Assembly (NCBI GenBank): GCA_018667855.1
Contig: JABIRL010000363.1
Coordinates: forward strand, 1 to 32,438
DNA from: Rhodospirillaceae bacterium
Lineage (GTDB): Bacteria > Pseudomonadota > Alphaproteobacteria > GCA-2731375
Reading direction: 5' to 3'
Length of the DNA stretch: 32,438 nucleotides
The position numbers and the translations under genes were made by a program. Of the stretch, positions 8,460 through 16,051 are shown piece by piece. Every line of letters begins with the position of its first letter. The stretch's first letter is position 1. The notes under the pieces were generated by a model. The model saw nothing but the letters and a program-made list of their open reading frames with translations, ran no database searches and was not told the DNA's origin.

Positions 8460-9248
8460 TCACCATTTCGGGGCGCGGCGTTCCTGCAGCGCTGCCAAAC
8501 CCTCCGCCAGGTCCGGGCCGTTCAGGGTCATGACCTGGTTACGGTCCTCCAAGGCCAGGGTGGCGGTCAGCGATGGTGCGTCCATGGCCGCGTTTAGGGC
8601 ATCCTTGGTCAGGCGCAGGCCGAGGGGCGCGGTGGCCAGCATTTGGTTGATATATTCCTGCGCCACGTCCAGCATCTCTTCGTCCGCGACCGCATCGTTG
8701 ACAAGGCCGATGCGTTCCGCCTTGACCGCATCAATGAACCGCCCGGTGTACATCAACCCCGCCGCATTGGCGGCCCCGACAAGTCGGGGCAGATGATAGC
8801 TGGTACCCATATCGGCGCCGGTCAAACCAATCTTGATAAAGGCGCAATTCATACGGGCACTATGGCCGGCGATGCGAATGTCGGCGGCCAGCGCCAGGGA
8901 AAAGCCGCCCCCCGTGGCGGCACCATGAACAAGGGCGATAATCGGCTGGGGGCAGCGGCGCATGGCGAAGATTATGCCGGATATTTTCCGCTGCAGTTGA
9001 AAGTCGGACTCAGCGCCCTTGGCAAGAAACTGCAGGAAATCCTGCACATCCGCACCGGCACAAAATGCCCGCCCCGCACCCCGCAAGACTATGATACGGG
9101 TTTCCGGTTTATCTCTCATGGCTTCGAAATAGTCGAAAAGCTCATCGATCATTTGAAGGTTGAAGGCATTCAGCCGTTCGGGCCTATTAAACGTCAGCCA
9201 ATCGACACCGTTCTCGTGCGTCAGTTCCAGGGTTTGAAAATCAGGCAT
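8460..9248 (-). CDS. Enoyl-CoA hydratase/isomerase family protein
   Basis: A 262-residue crotonase-fold protein. The first oxyanion/CoA segment is GRAFCAGADVQDF (~residue 65) and the second is HGAATGGGFSLALAADIRIAG (~residue 105), both standard for the family. Position 2 of the usual catalytic glutamate pair is not obvious: the region reads GADMGTSYHLPRLVG, so hydratase versus isomerase activity cannot be settled by eye. An upstream in-frame start at 9389 would add 47 residues of unrelated sequence. I chose the ATG at 9248 because GAAGGA lies 8 bases before it and the family N-terminus begins there. It precedes the monooxygenase remnant and acyl-CoA dehydrogenase on the same strand. Confidence 0.87.
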   Translation of the reverse strand: MPDFQTLELTHENGVDWLTFNRPERLNAFNLQMIDELFDYFEAMRDKPETRIIVLRGAGRAFCAGADVQDFLQFLAKGAESDFQLQRKISGIIFAMRRCPQPIIALVHGAATGGGFSLALAADIRIAGHSARMNCAFIKIGLTGADMGTSYHLPRLVGAANAAGLMYTGRFIDAVKAERIGLVNDAVADEEMLDVAQEYINQMLATAPLGLRLTKDALNAAMDAPSLTATLALEDRNQVMTLNGPDLAEGLAALQERRAPKW

Positions 9249-9395
9249 ATCATTTATCCTTCGCTCGAGCCCGGAGGCGCACCGCATTTCATTTCGACCC
9301 ACATTGGTCATAAATTTTAGCGATGTAAACTGGCCCCAATGTTGATGCCCGCATAGATCGTAGCCTATTGCCGGATTTCCCGGGACCATCTCAGG

Positions 9396-9800
9396 TCATT
9401 TAGTTGGGGCAAATTTGAGCAAAGACTTCAGGGTAATGGACTGCATGGTGGCGCGGGTTATGTCGTCGATTTCGGCCCGCACGTTGTCCAGGGCCAGGCT
9501 GATGGGTGTCGCGGTATCCGGCTCGTCATCATCGGGTTGTTGCGAACCCGGCTCGAACTGCTCGATGATATCCCACAGGGTGACCCGTTTGACATTGCCG
9601 CTGAAGCGGTAACCGCCGCCTACGCCACGTACCGATTGGATCAATCCGGCGCGCACGAGCTGCCGCATCACCTTGGCCAGATGGTGGGCCGAAATATTGT
9701 AGCGGCCGGCGATGTCGGCGGTGGATAGTTGCCGGCCGGGCTCGGCGGCCAGTTCCAGGACCGCGTACAGGGCAAAAAGAGTGGATTTCTGCAGGCGCAT
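9396..9800 (-). CDS. Rrf2-family transcriptional regulator without cysteines
   Basis: A 134-residue Rrf2-type winged-helix regulator. The N-terminus has the family pattern (ALYAVLELAAEPGRQLSTADIAGRY), the recognition helix ISAHHLAKVMRQLVRAGLI and the wing VRGVGGGYRFSG. IscR, NsrR and RsrR bind Fe-S clusters with three cysteines in the region after the wing. Here that region (EPGSQQPDDDEPDTATP) is acidic and the whole protein has no cysteine, so it cannot sense through a cysteine-ligated cluster. It is the last gene of the korA-korB-ferritin-GNAT group (13 bases after the GNAT gene), which suggests it regulates that operon or the divergent bcr operon. The effector is unknown. Confidence 0.85.
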   Translation of the reverse strand: MRLQKSTLFALYAVLELAAEPGRQLSTADIAGRYNISAHHLAKVMRQLVRAGLIQSVRGVGGGYRFSGNVKRVTLWDIIEQFEPGSQQPDDDEPDTATPISLALDNVRAEIDDITRATMQSITLKSLLKFAPTK

Positions 9801-9812
9801 TCAGGTTCGCCT

Positions 9813-10253
9813 TCAGGCCGGGTCCAAGGTTTTTTCCAGCTCCAGATAAGGCCCCGCCGTCAGGCCCTGGCTGCGGAAAAAAGCCAGGTTCAGGGGATCA
9901 TCGCGGGAAACCATGGTGCGCACGGTAGAGACGCCGCCACGCTGGAAGCGCCGGCATATGGCTTCCAGCAAGCTGCTGCCCACACCGCCCTCGCGGCAAT
10001 CGGGTGAGACGTTGACGGCAAAAACCCAGCCGCAAGGGGGTGAGCCAAATTCCCATGTGCGGATTTCACCGACGATGAAGCCGACAATCACGCCGGTCAA
10101 TTCGGCGATCAGAAAACTGCGTCCGGGATGTGGCTGCAGCATGTCGCGCCAATATTCCGGTTTTGCCAGACCGGTGTGAAGTTCATCCAATTTGATGATG
10201 GTGGCGATATCGCCGTCCGTGGCGTCGCGAATAGAGATCGCGGTGTCTATCAT
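9813..10253 (-). CDS. GNAT-family N-acetyltransferase
   Basis: A 146-residue GNAT protein. Motif A, the acetyl-CoA pyrophosphate loop, is the REGGVGSSLLEAI segment following FAVNVSPDC (~residues 78-98). The C-terminal strand-helix FFRSQGLTAGPYLELEKTLD is the usual motif B region. The residues CGWVFAVNVSP match the beta-4 strand that positions acetyl-CoA. The target (protein, amine or antibiotic-like molecule) is not shown by sequence. It lies 50 bases after the ferritin-like gene and 12 before the Rrf2 gene in a minus-strand operon headed by korA. A regulatory acetylation role in CoA-ligase or aromatic metabolism is possible but is inference only. Confidence 0.82.
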   Translation of the reverse strand: MIDTAISIRDATDGDIATIIKLDELHTGLAKPEYWRDMLQPHPGRSFLIAELTGVIVGFIVGEIRTWEFGSPPCGWVFAVNVSPDCREGGVGSSLLEAICRRFQRGGVSTVRTMVSRDDPLNLAFFRSQGLTAGPYLELEKTLDPA

Positions 10254-10303
10254 AGTCCCTGGAATCCCGGCGGTACCTGTTGCAGTAACCGTTATCCGGG
10301 GAA

Positions 10304-10807
10304 TTATAGCGGCATTGGCTGGTCCATGTCCTCCCGCTCTTCATCGTTCGATGAATCCAGGCGGGATAGCCAGGCCTGAACCATGCGAACATGTTCAGCT
10401 TCCTCGGCCGCGAATTCGGTCGCCAAAGTGCGCAGATCGCCCTCGGGTATATTGGCGGCATGATGTTCATAGAAATCTCGCGCCCGGCGCTCGGCCGCCA
10501 AGGCCTGGGTCAAGGCCTGCCGTGGTGACATTAAATGATGGACATCGCCGAACGGAATAACTTCCGGGCTTTCGAGACTGCCCCAACTATAGTCCGTGGC
10601 AGCCAGGGTGACATTGGCGGCACCATGTTCAAGGCTGAGTTCAGCGGCGTGTTTTGCCTCGATTTCCGCCAATTTTGAGAATAGGTCGCCGACCTCATGG
10701 TTGTTGGAGGTGTGCATTTGCGAGGCCAATTCCTCATAACGCTCGGCGGCTTCGCTCTCTATGGCATAGGCGTGGGCCAGCAGAGTGGCCCGGTCCGTGA
10801 TGGTCAT
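10304..10807 (-). CDS. Ferritin-like (rubrerythrin-type) di-iron protein
   Basis: A 167-residue four-helix protein with di-iron ligands spaced as in the ferritin/rubrerythrin superfamily. Helix 1 has IESEAAERYEELA, helix 2 EIEAKHAAEL, helix 3 LAAERRARDFYEHHA and helix 4 EFAAEEAEHVRM, giving the paired E...ExxH motifs. No rubredoxin domain with CxxC pairs is present, so it is not a full rubrerythrin. Its start overlaps the korB stop as ATGA, so the two are translationally coupled. A role in peroxide/O2 scavenging or iron supply for the oxygen-sensitive Fe-S enzymes encoded alongside (KorB, BcrA/D, ferredoxin) fits the context and is inferred. Confidence 0.83.
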   Translation of the reverse strand: MTITDRATLLAHAYAIESEAAERYEELASQMHTSNNHEVGDLFSKLAEIEAKHAAELSLEHGAANVTLAATDYSWGSLESPEVIPFGDVHHLMSPRQALTQALAAERRARDFYEHHAANIPEGDLRTLATEFAAEEAEHVRMVQAWLSRLDSSNDEEREDMDQPMPL

Positions 10808-11637
10808 GGCTGGAACTCCGTTTCAAAATCAACCGAACTTACGACTTCAAGGTTAACAGAAGGTTGGTAAGGTGCCCGGTCGCCGCGAAACAGGATTCCC
10901 GTGTTGAAGCCATCATCGGTAAGGACCCGGCGCGCGGCACGGGCCCGGTCGGAAGTTTCGTCAACGGCCGCCGGATGGACTTGTTTAGCCCAATCCCGCT
11001 CCTCGGGTCGGAAAGTGACACAGGGGCTGAGGATTTCGAGTAGCGAAAATCCGGGATGACGGATCGCCTCGACAATCATTTGCGCCGTATTGGCCGGATC
11101 GCCGGAAAACGAACGGGCGACGAAATTGGCACCGGCGGCAAGGGCGATGACCAGGGGATGGAACGGCCGCAGCCCGGTGCCGCCCGGTACCAGGGCGCTG
11201 TCCCATTCGGGCGGCGTGGTGGGCGAAGGCTGGCCCTTGGTCATGCCATAGACCTGATTGTCCATGACGATGTAGGTCAGATCCACATTACGCCGGCAGG
11301 CATGCAGAAAGTGATTGCCGCCGATTGAATAGCCGTCTCCATCGCCACCCGCCGCGATCACCAACAGATCCGGCCGGCTGAGCTTCAGGCCCGTGGCCAG
11401 GGGCAGGGCCCGGCCATGGACACCGTGAAAGCCATAGCAATTGGTATAGGCCGGCACTCGGGAGGAACAACCAATGCCCGAGATCACGGCGATTTCCTCC
11501 GGCCGGCGGCCCACGTCGGCCATGGCTTTCGTGATCGCCATCAGGACCGAAAAATCGCCGCAGCCGGGGCACCAGACGGGCTTCAGTTCCGATTTGTAAT
11601 CCCGCGCGGTCAGCGGGCAGGCGGATTCCGTGCTCAT
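10804..11637 (-). CDS. korB: 2-oxoacid:ferredoxin oxidoreductase beta subunit (2-oxoglutarate:ferredoxin type)
   Basis: A 277-residue TPP- and Fe-S-binding subunit. The opening has WCPGCGDF (Cys23, Cys26), then GIGCSSR (Cys57) and a late SPCVTF (Cys206), the four cysteines expected for the single 4Fe-4S cluster. The TPP/Mg motif is GGDGDGYSIGGNH (~residues 97-109). The start at 11637 overlaps the korA stop (ATGA); a longer frame from 11823 would only run inside korA. In Thauera, Azoarcus and Magnetospirillum, KorAB oxidises 2-oxoglutarate to succinyl-CoA and reduces the ferredoxin used by benzoyl-CoA reductase. The divergent bcr-fdx operon here makes the same link very likely. The oxoacid specificity is assigned from this context. 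Confidence 0.88.
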   Translation of the reverse strand: MSTESACPLTARDYKSELKPVWCPGCGDFSVLMAITKAMADVGRRPEEIAVISGIGCSSRVPAYTNCYGFHGVHGRALPLATGLKLSRPDLLVIAAGGDGDGYSIGGNHFLHACRRNVDLTYIVMDNQVYGMTKGQPSPTTPPEWDSALVPGGTGLRPFHPLVIALAAGANFVARSFSGDPANTAQMIVEAIRHPGFSLLEILSPCVTFRPEERDWAKQVHPAAVDETSDRARAARRVLTDDGFNTGILFRGDRAPYQPSVNLEVVSSVDFETEFQP

Positions 11638-13349
11638 GATAGCCAGTCCTCCAATTTTGCGGCGATTTCGTCCGCCCGAAATGGCTGCGGGCCGGGCCGG
11701 GCGTAAAGATCCGCATGGCTGGGCAGATCGAACTGCGCCTTTAGGTGGCCAAAGAACTGCGCCATCTGGCTTTGTTCGACGACCATGATCCGCTCGCAGC
11801 CCGCCAGGGCCCGGGCCAGGCATTCCGGTTGGGCCGGGCTGATCAGACGCAGGGAGATCAGGCGCAGACGCTCGCCATGGGGATCGATCCGCCGCATGGC
11901 CTGGCGAACCGGGCCAGTCGTGGACCCCCAGGTGATGATGGCGGCCGGGCCGTCACCTTCGATCTGGGCCCAATGATCGCCGTAATCAAAATTCGTGACC
12001 TTGGTGAGGCGTTTTTCCAGTTGCCTGTTGTGATCTTCGACGCCGGACGACGGTATTCCGGTTTCGTTATGTTCCAGACCATCGGCGGTATACTGCCCGC
12101 CGGGCGTGCCGGGTATGGCCATGGGCGAGACGCCCGATGCGGTAACGGCATAACGTTGATAGTTCTCTGCCGGTGCCTCCACCACCAGGCGGCGGGTCGC
12201 GAAAGCCAGTTCGGCCGGCCGCTCCACGACGCCCAGGGCCTGGCCGAAAGATTGATCGGACAACATGATGACCGGTACCTGCATGGATTCCGCCAGGTGG
12301 GTGGACCATTGCGCCGTGAACAGGCAATCGGCTATGGAATTCGGCGCCGTCACCACATGCGGGGCATCACCATGCAGGCCATAGACCGCTATGTTCAGAT
12401 CGGACTGTTCCGATTTGGTCGGAATGCCGGTGGACGGCCCGCCGCGCATGACGTCGATCACCAGCAGGGGAATTTCTGCCGCGACAGCCAAGCCGATGCT
12501 TTCGCTCATCAACGCCAGGCCGGGTCCCGATGTTGCCGTCAGCACCGCGGCGCCGCCGAACGAGCCGCCGATAATCATATTGATGGAGGCCAGTTCATCT
12601 TCCGCCTGGACCAGCAAACCGCCGGCCTTTTGCAGGCGCGGGGCCAGCCATTCCAGGATTTCCGTCGCCGGCGTGATGGGATAGGCGGCGGCAAACCGAA
12701 CCCCGCCGCGCATGGCGCCGTAACCTGCTGCCTGATTGCCGGAGATAATCCAACGCGGCGCGGCGCCTTCGCTGGGTGCCAGCGGCATGGAATCAAGTCC
12801 CTCGGCCTCGATATAACCCAAGCCAATCGCGGTCCGGCCCTGGCTCATGGTCGCTTCGCCCTTGCTGGCCAGACGTTCATCGACAAGTTCCATGACCACG
12901 TCTTTTGGCAGGCCCAGCGCGCCCGCCACAGTGCCCAGAGCAACCATGTTGGGGCGCGTGCCTTTATGAGTCCGGGTCAAGGACTTCAAATTGATTTCCA
13001 CCAGCGCCGGGCGGTGATCGGTAACAATGGCGGGCGGGTTCGTTCCGGGCAGACCCGAGATCACCAGCGCGTCTGACGCGATGTTCAGCTCTCCGGCAAA
13101 GCGTTCCGCGTTGTTCCAATCAATGGCGAACAGCAGGTCGATCCGGTCGCCCTGTATCTCCACCGGGCTGGTGGACAGGGTAACAAAGGCCGCCGCTTCG
13201 CCGCCCCGGATTTGCGGGCCAAACGATTTCGTCATCAGACCGAAGTATCCGGCCCGCGCCGCGACCCGCAGCAGAATTTCGGCCGCCGTCATGACGCCTG
13301 CGCCGCCGCTGCCAATCATCGCGATGGTTTGAGCCTTTGATCCGGTCAT
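11634..13349 (-). CDS. korA: 2-oxoacid:ferredoxin oxidoreductase alpha subunit with fused gamma domain
   Basis: A 571-residue subunit in the gamma-alpha fusion arrangement. Residues ~1-190 are the gamma domain (IGSGGAGVMTAAEILLR, SFGPQIRGGEAAAFV). Residues ~210-400 are the pyrimidine-binding domain (GNQAAGYGAMRGGVRFAAAYPITPATEI, ATSGPGLALMSESIG). The rest is the C-terminal CoA-binding domain region. There is no ferredoxin-like delta domain, as in two-subunit Kor enzymes. The ATG is preceded by AGAGGAA. It is the first gene of a minus-strand operon korA-korB-ferritin-GNAT-Rrf2 and faces bcrC across a 198-base intergenic region. Together with KorB it should supply low-potential electrons to ferredoxin for benzoyl-CoA reduction. 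A pyruvate or other 2-oxoacid substrate cannot be excluded by sequence. Confidence 0.88.
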   Translation of the reverse strand: MTGSKAQTIAMIGSGGAGVMTAAEILLRVAARAGYFGLMTKSFGPQIRGGEAAAFVTLSTSPVEIQGDRIDLLFAIDWNNAERFAGELNIASDALVISGLPGTNPPAIVTDHRPALVEINLKSLTRTHKGTRPNMVALGTVAGALGLPKDVVMELVDERLASKGEATMSQGRTAIGLGYIEAEGLDSMPLAPSEGAAPRWIISGNQAAGYGAMRGGVRFAAAYPITPATEILEWLAPRLQKAGGLLVQAEDELASINMIIGGSFGGAAVLTATSGPGLALMSESIGLAVAAEIPLLVIDVMRGGPSTGIPTKSEQSDLNIAVYGLHGDAPHVVTAPNSIADCLFTAQWSTHLAESMQVPVIMLSDQSFGQALGVVERPAELAFATRRLVVEAPAENYQRYAVTASGVSPMAIPGTPGGQYTADGLEHNETGIPSSGVEDHNRQLEKRLTKVTNFDYGDHWAQIEGDGPAAIITWGSTTGPVRQAMRRIDPHGERLRLISLRLISPAQPECLARALAGCERIMVVEQSQMAQFFGHLKAQFDLPSHADLYARPGPQPFRADEIAAKLEDWLS

Positions 13350-13361
13350 GGCGGTTTCCTC

Positions 13362-13390
13362 TTGACGGCTATTCCGTATTATGGTACTTA
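13362..13390 (+). promoter_or_regulatory. Predicted sigma70-type promoter for the bcr operon
   Basis: TTGACG (13362-13367), 17 bases, then TACTTA (13385-13390) on the plus strand. Predicted transcription start is near 13397, giving a leader of about 150 bases before bcrC. The -10 is inside a near-perfect 12-bp palindrome, GTACTTAAATAC (13384-13395; one symmetric pair mismatched), which could be a regulator site. The divergent korA promoter lies opposite and overlaps it. Confidence 0.4.
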
Positions 13391-13396
13391 AATACT

Positions 13397-13426
13397 AGTT
13401 TAGCCAAATCAACAACGTTTTGTCAA
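13397..13426 (-). promoter_or_regulatory. Predicted sigma70-type promoter for the korAB operon
   Basis: Read on the minus strand: a perfect TTGACA -35 (13421-13426), an 18-base spacer and a TAAACT -10 (13397-13402). Predicted start is near 13390, about 40 bases before the korA ATG at 13349. The start region of each promoter falls inside the other's -10 region, so this promoter and the bcr promoter face each other and should exclude simultaneous polymerase binding. This is from pattern matching only. Confidence 0.45.
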
Positions 13427-13547
13427 CGCTATTGGGGATTTTTCGGCGGCGGCGGACAGATCGGGCAGGATCAACGAACGGCAAAAGGGGATACGGCAAT
13501 GTCAGGGGATGACGACGTTTTGGCGATGAATTGGGAGAAGAACCAAG

Positions 13548-14747
13548 ATGCCCCCGAAAAAGCCCGCGAAAAGCCCCGCACAAAATTCCGTGCAGAATAT
13601 TGTCGATCGCTGCCAGGCACTGTTTGACGATCTGGATTTCACGGCCGTCAAGGATTGGAAGGCGGCGCATCCCGGCGCCAAGGCTATTGGCTATCTGCCC
13701 ATTTATGTGCCACGCGAGATTATTCATGCCGCTGGCATGTTGCCCGTGGGCATCCTTGGCGGCGGCGACCAGCTGGAAGTGATCCACGGCGATGCCTATT
13801 ACCAAAGCTACATCTGCCGTATTCCCCGTTCCACCATCGAACTGGGTCTGACCGGGCGGCTGGACTGCCTGGACGGCATGCTGTTTCCCTCCATCTGCGA
13901 CGTCATTCGAAATTTGTCGGGCATGTGGCAGTTGCTGTTCAAGGACAAGTACGTCAAATATTTCGACGTGCCGCAAACCTACCGCGATGATATCGCCGGC
14001 ACTTTCTATATCCATGAACTGCAGACTTTGCGGGAAGATCTGGGAAAAATGGCCGGCCGCACGATCACCGATGATGATCTGCGCAACTCCATCGCCGTCT
14101 ATAACGAGAATCGCGTCGCTATCGCCGAATTGTACCGGTTGCGCGCCGTACAGCCCTGGCAGGCGCCAACATCGGAGATCTATTTATTGCTCCGTGCCGG
14201 CATGGTTCTGCCCGTGGAAGAACACACGCAGCTGCTGGCCGACTACGTGACCGCCGCCGATCAGGAAGAGCGGCCGCGACGGGACAATTGCCGCGTCGTG
14301 GTCAACGGCGTGTTTTGCGAACAGCCGCCCCTGGGCCTGATCCGATCCCTGGAAATGGCCGGCTGTTATGTGGTGGACGATGATTTTCTGTTGATCACCC
14401 GCTGGCTGCTGGATGAGGTGCCCACGGACGGCGATCCACTAGACAATCTGTCCAAGGCTTTTTTGCACCGTTCAGCCGCGACGTCCGCCAAGTTTGAGCC
14501 GAACAAAGCGGACAAGGGCCGTTTCCTGATCGAGCAGGTGCGCAACAGCCGTGCCGAGGGCGTGATCTTCGCCGCGCCCAGTTTCTGCGATCCGGCATTG
14601 TTGGACCGGCCCATGCTGCAGGAGGCCCTGAACCGAGACGACATCCCCTTCACCGCCTTCAAGTACGCCGAAAACACCGGCCAGATGCAGGCGATCCGCG
14701 AACAAGCCGGCACCTTCGCCGACAGCATTAAATTATGGAGCGCATGA
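13548..14747 (+). CDS. bcrC: Benzoyl-CoA reductase subunit C (class I)
   Basis: A 399-residue member of the HgdB/FldBC-like family, matching the C subunit of ATP-dependent benzoyl-CoA reductase (BadD in Rhodopseudomonas). Subunits B and C form the module that binds benzoyl-CoA and carries Fe-S clusters for the two-electron ring reduction. Cysteines at expected regions include SYICRIP, SICDVIRN, NGVFCEQPPLG and SFCDPALLD. The opening ~15 residues (PPKKPAKSPAQ) are a basic tail. The ATG has GGGAGAAG upstream. Subunits C, B, A and D follow in one operon in the same order as Thauera bcrCBAD. The next gene overlaps the stop codon. The paralogous 2-hydroxyacyl-CoA dehydratases are excluded by the four-subunit context. 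Confidence 0.92.
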   Translation: MPPKKPAKSPAQNSVQNIVDRCQALFDDLDFTAVKDWKAAHPGAKAIGYLPIYVPREIIHAAGMLPVGILGGGDQLEVIHGDAYYQSYICRIPRSTIELGLTGRLDCLDGMLFPSICDVIRNLSGMWQLLFKDKYVKYFDVPQTYRDDIAGTFYIHELQTLREDLGKMAGRTITDDDLRNSIAVYNENRVAIAELYRLRAVQPWQAPTSEIYLLLRAGMVLPVEEHTQLLADYVTAADQEERPRRDNCRVVVNGVFCEQPPLGLIRSLEMAGCYVVDDDFLLITRWLLDEVPTDGDPLDNLSKAFLHRSAATSAKFEPNKADKGRFLIEQVRNSRAEGVIFAAPSFCDPALLDRPMLQEALNRDDIPFTAFKYAENTGQMQAIREQAGTFADSIKLWSA

Positions 14748-16036
14748 TGGCCAAGGCAGCCCCGCAAGACGTGATCAAGGAATCTTCGATGCTGAAGCAG
14801 AAGGAGATGATCGACGCCAATTTCAAACTGTTGTCCACGGCAAACGAAGAAGGCCGCAAGGTCTCTTCCACCTTCGTGCCGGGCAATCTGAACGAGTTGC
14901 AGATGTGCTTTGATCTGAACTGCAATTTCCCCGAGATCAATGCCCTGCAAAACGGCATGCGCAAGAAATCCGGCCGCTTCATCATGGAGGCGGAGCGCGA
15001 TGGACAGTCGGAAGACGTCTGCACCTATGTGAAATCCGATCTGGGCATGATCATGCAGGGCAACATCGGACCCACCGGCGACAAATTGCCGGATCCGGAT
15101 GTTCTACTGCTGTCCTACACCGGCTGTTTCACTTTTATGAAATGGTTCGAGCTGGTGCGTGAAAAGTATGATTGCGAAACCATAATGCTGCACGTGCCCT
15201 ATCAGGCCGACGGCAAGATCACCCAGAACATGCGCGACTATGTGGTCAAGCAGTTGAAGGAAGACGTGATCCCCACCCTGGAACGGGTCAGCGGCGTCAA
15301 GTTCGACATCGATCGCTTGCGCCAATACATGCGGCAATCGGCAAAGGCCGAGGAAGACCTGGTCTGGATACTGCAATCGGCCAAGAACCGACCCTCGCCC
15401 ATCGACGCCTTTTTTGGCGGCGTCTACTACATCGGCCCAATCTTCACGGCCTTTCGCGGCACCGAGGCGGCGACGGAATATTACAGCACCCTGCGCGGCG
15501 AGATCGAACAGCGTATAGCCAACGGCCAGGGCCCGGTCACACCCGAGGGTGATTTCGGCAAGGAAAAATTCCGGCTGGTCGTCGAAGGCACGCCGAACTA
15601 CACAAATTTCCGCGAATTCTGGAAGATGTTCTATGACGAAGGGGCGGTCGTTGTCGCCTCCACCTATACCAAGGTCGGCGGGGTTTACGACTTCGGCTTC
15701 CGCCATGACCCGGACAATCCCATAGAGTCGCTCGCCGACTATTGCCTTGGTTGCTACACCAATCTCAGCCTGCCGGCGCGGATCAGGATGTTGCAAAGCT
15801 ACATGGAGGATTACGAGGCCGACGGCCTGCTGATCAATTCCGTGAAAAGCTGCAACAGCTTCTCCGCCGGGCAGTTGTTGATGCTGCGGGAACTCGAAAA
15901 ACGTACCGGCAAGCCCGGCGCTTTCATCGAAACCGATCTGGTCGATCCGCGTTATTTCTCCGCCGCCAATGTGAAGAACCGGATGGAAAGCTATTTCCAA
16001 ATGCTGGAGCAAAAAAGCGCCAGCCGGGCCGCTTAA
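14744..16036 (+). CDS. bcrB: Benzoyl-CoA reductase subunit B (class I)
   Basis: About 430 residues, the length expected for the B subunit (BadE equivalent), and HgdB-like in fold with the C subunit. Visible features are LQMCFDLNCNFPEINALQNG, LLSYTGCFTFMKWFELV, ADYCLGCYTNLSLPAR and a late LLINSVKSCNSFSAGQ, which supply conserved cysteines for cluster binding. Three ATGs are possible (14735, 14744, 14747). A GGAG lies just before the ATGATG at 14744-14749, so I favour that region, overlapping the bcrC stop; the 14735 ATG has no ribosome site. With BcrC it forms the catalytic heterodimer where benzoyl-CoA is reduced to cyclohexa-1,5-diene-1-carbonyl-CoA. Confidence 0.92.
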   Translation: MMAKAAPQDVIKESSMLKQKEMIDANFKLLSTANEEGRKVSSTFVPGNLNELQMCFDLNCNFPEINALQNGMRKKSGRFIMEAERDGQSEDVCTYVKSDLGMIMQGNIGPTGDKLPDPDVLLLSYTGCFTFMKWFELVREKYDCETIMLHVPYQADGKITQNMRDYVVKQLKEDVIPTLERVSGVKFDIDRLRQYMRQSAKAEEDLVWILQSAKNRPSPIDAFFGGVYYIGPIFTAFRGTEAATEYYSTLRGEIEQRIANGQGPVTPEGDFGKEKFRLVVEGTPNYTNFREFWKMFYDEGAVVVASTYTKVGGVYDFGFRHDPDNPIESLADYCLGCYTNLSLPARIRMLQSYMEDYEADGLLINSVKSCNSFSAGQLLMLRELEKRTGKPGAFIETDLVDPRYFSAANVKNRMESYFQMLEQKSASRAA

Positions 16037-16051
16037 GGGGAGGATCACAAT

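Noticed and set aside
11745-13076. Open frame of 443 codons on the plus strand
   Set aside because: Antisense to korA; no family features and a His/Gly/Arg-rich composition typical of shadow frames.
13499-13627. Small leader peptide ORF before bcrC
   Set aside because: The frame overlaps bcrC, has no convincing ribosome site and no attenuation-type structure or codon run.
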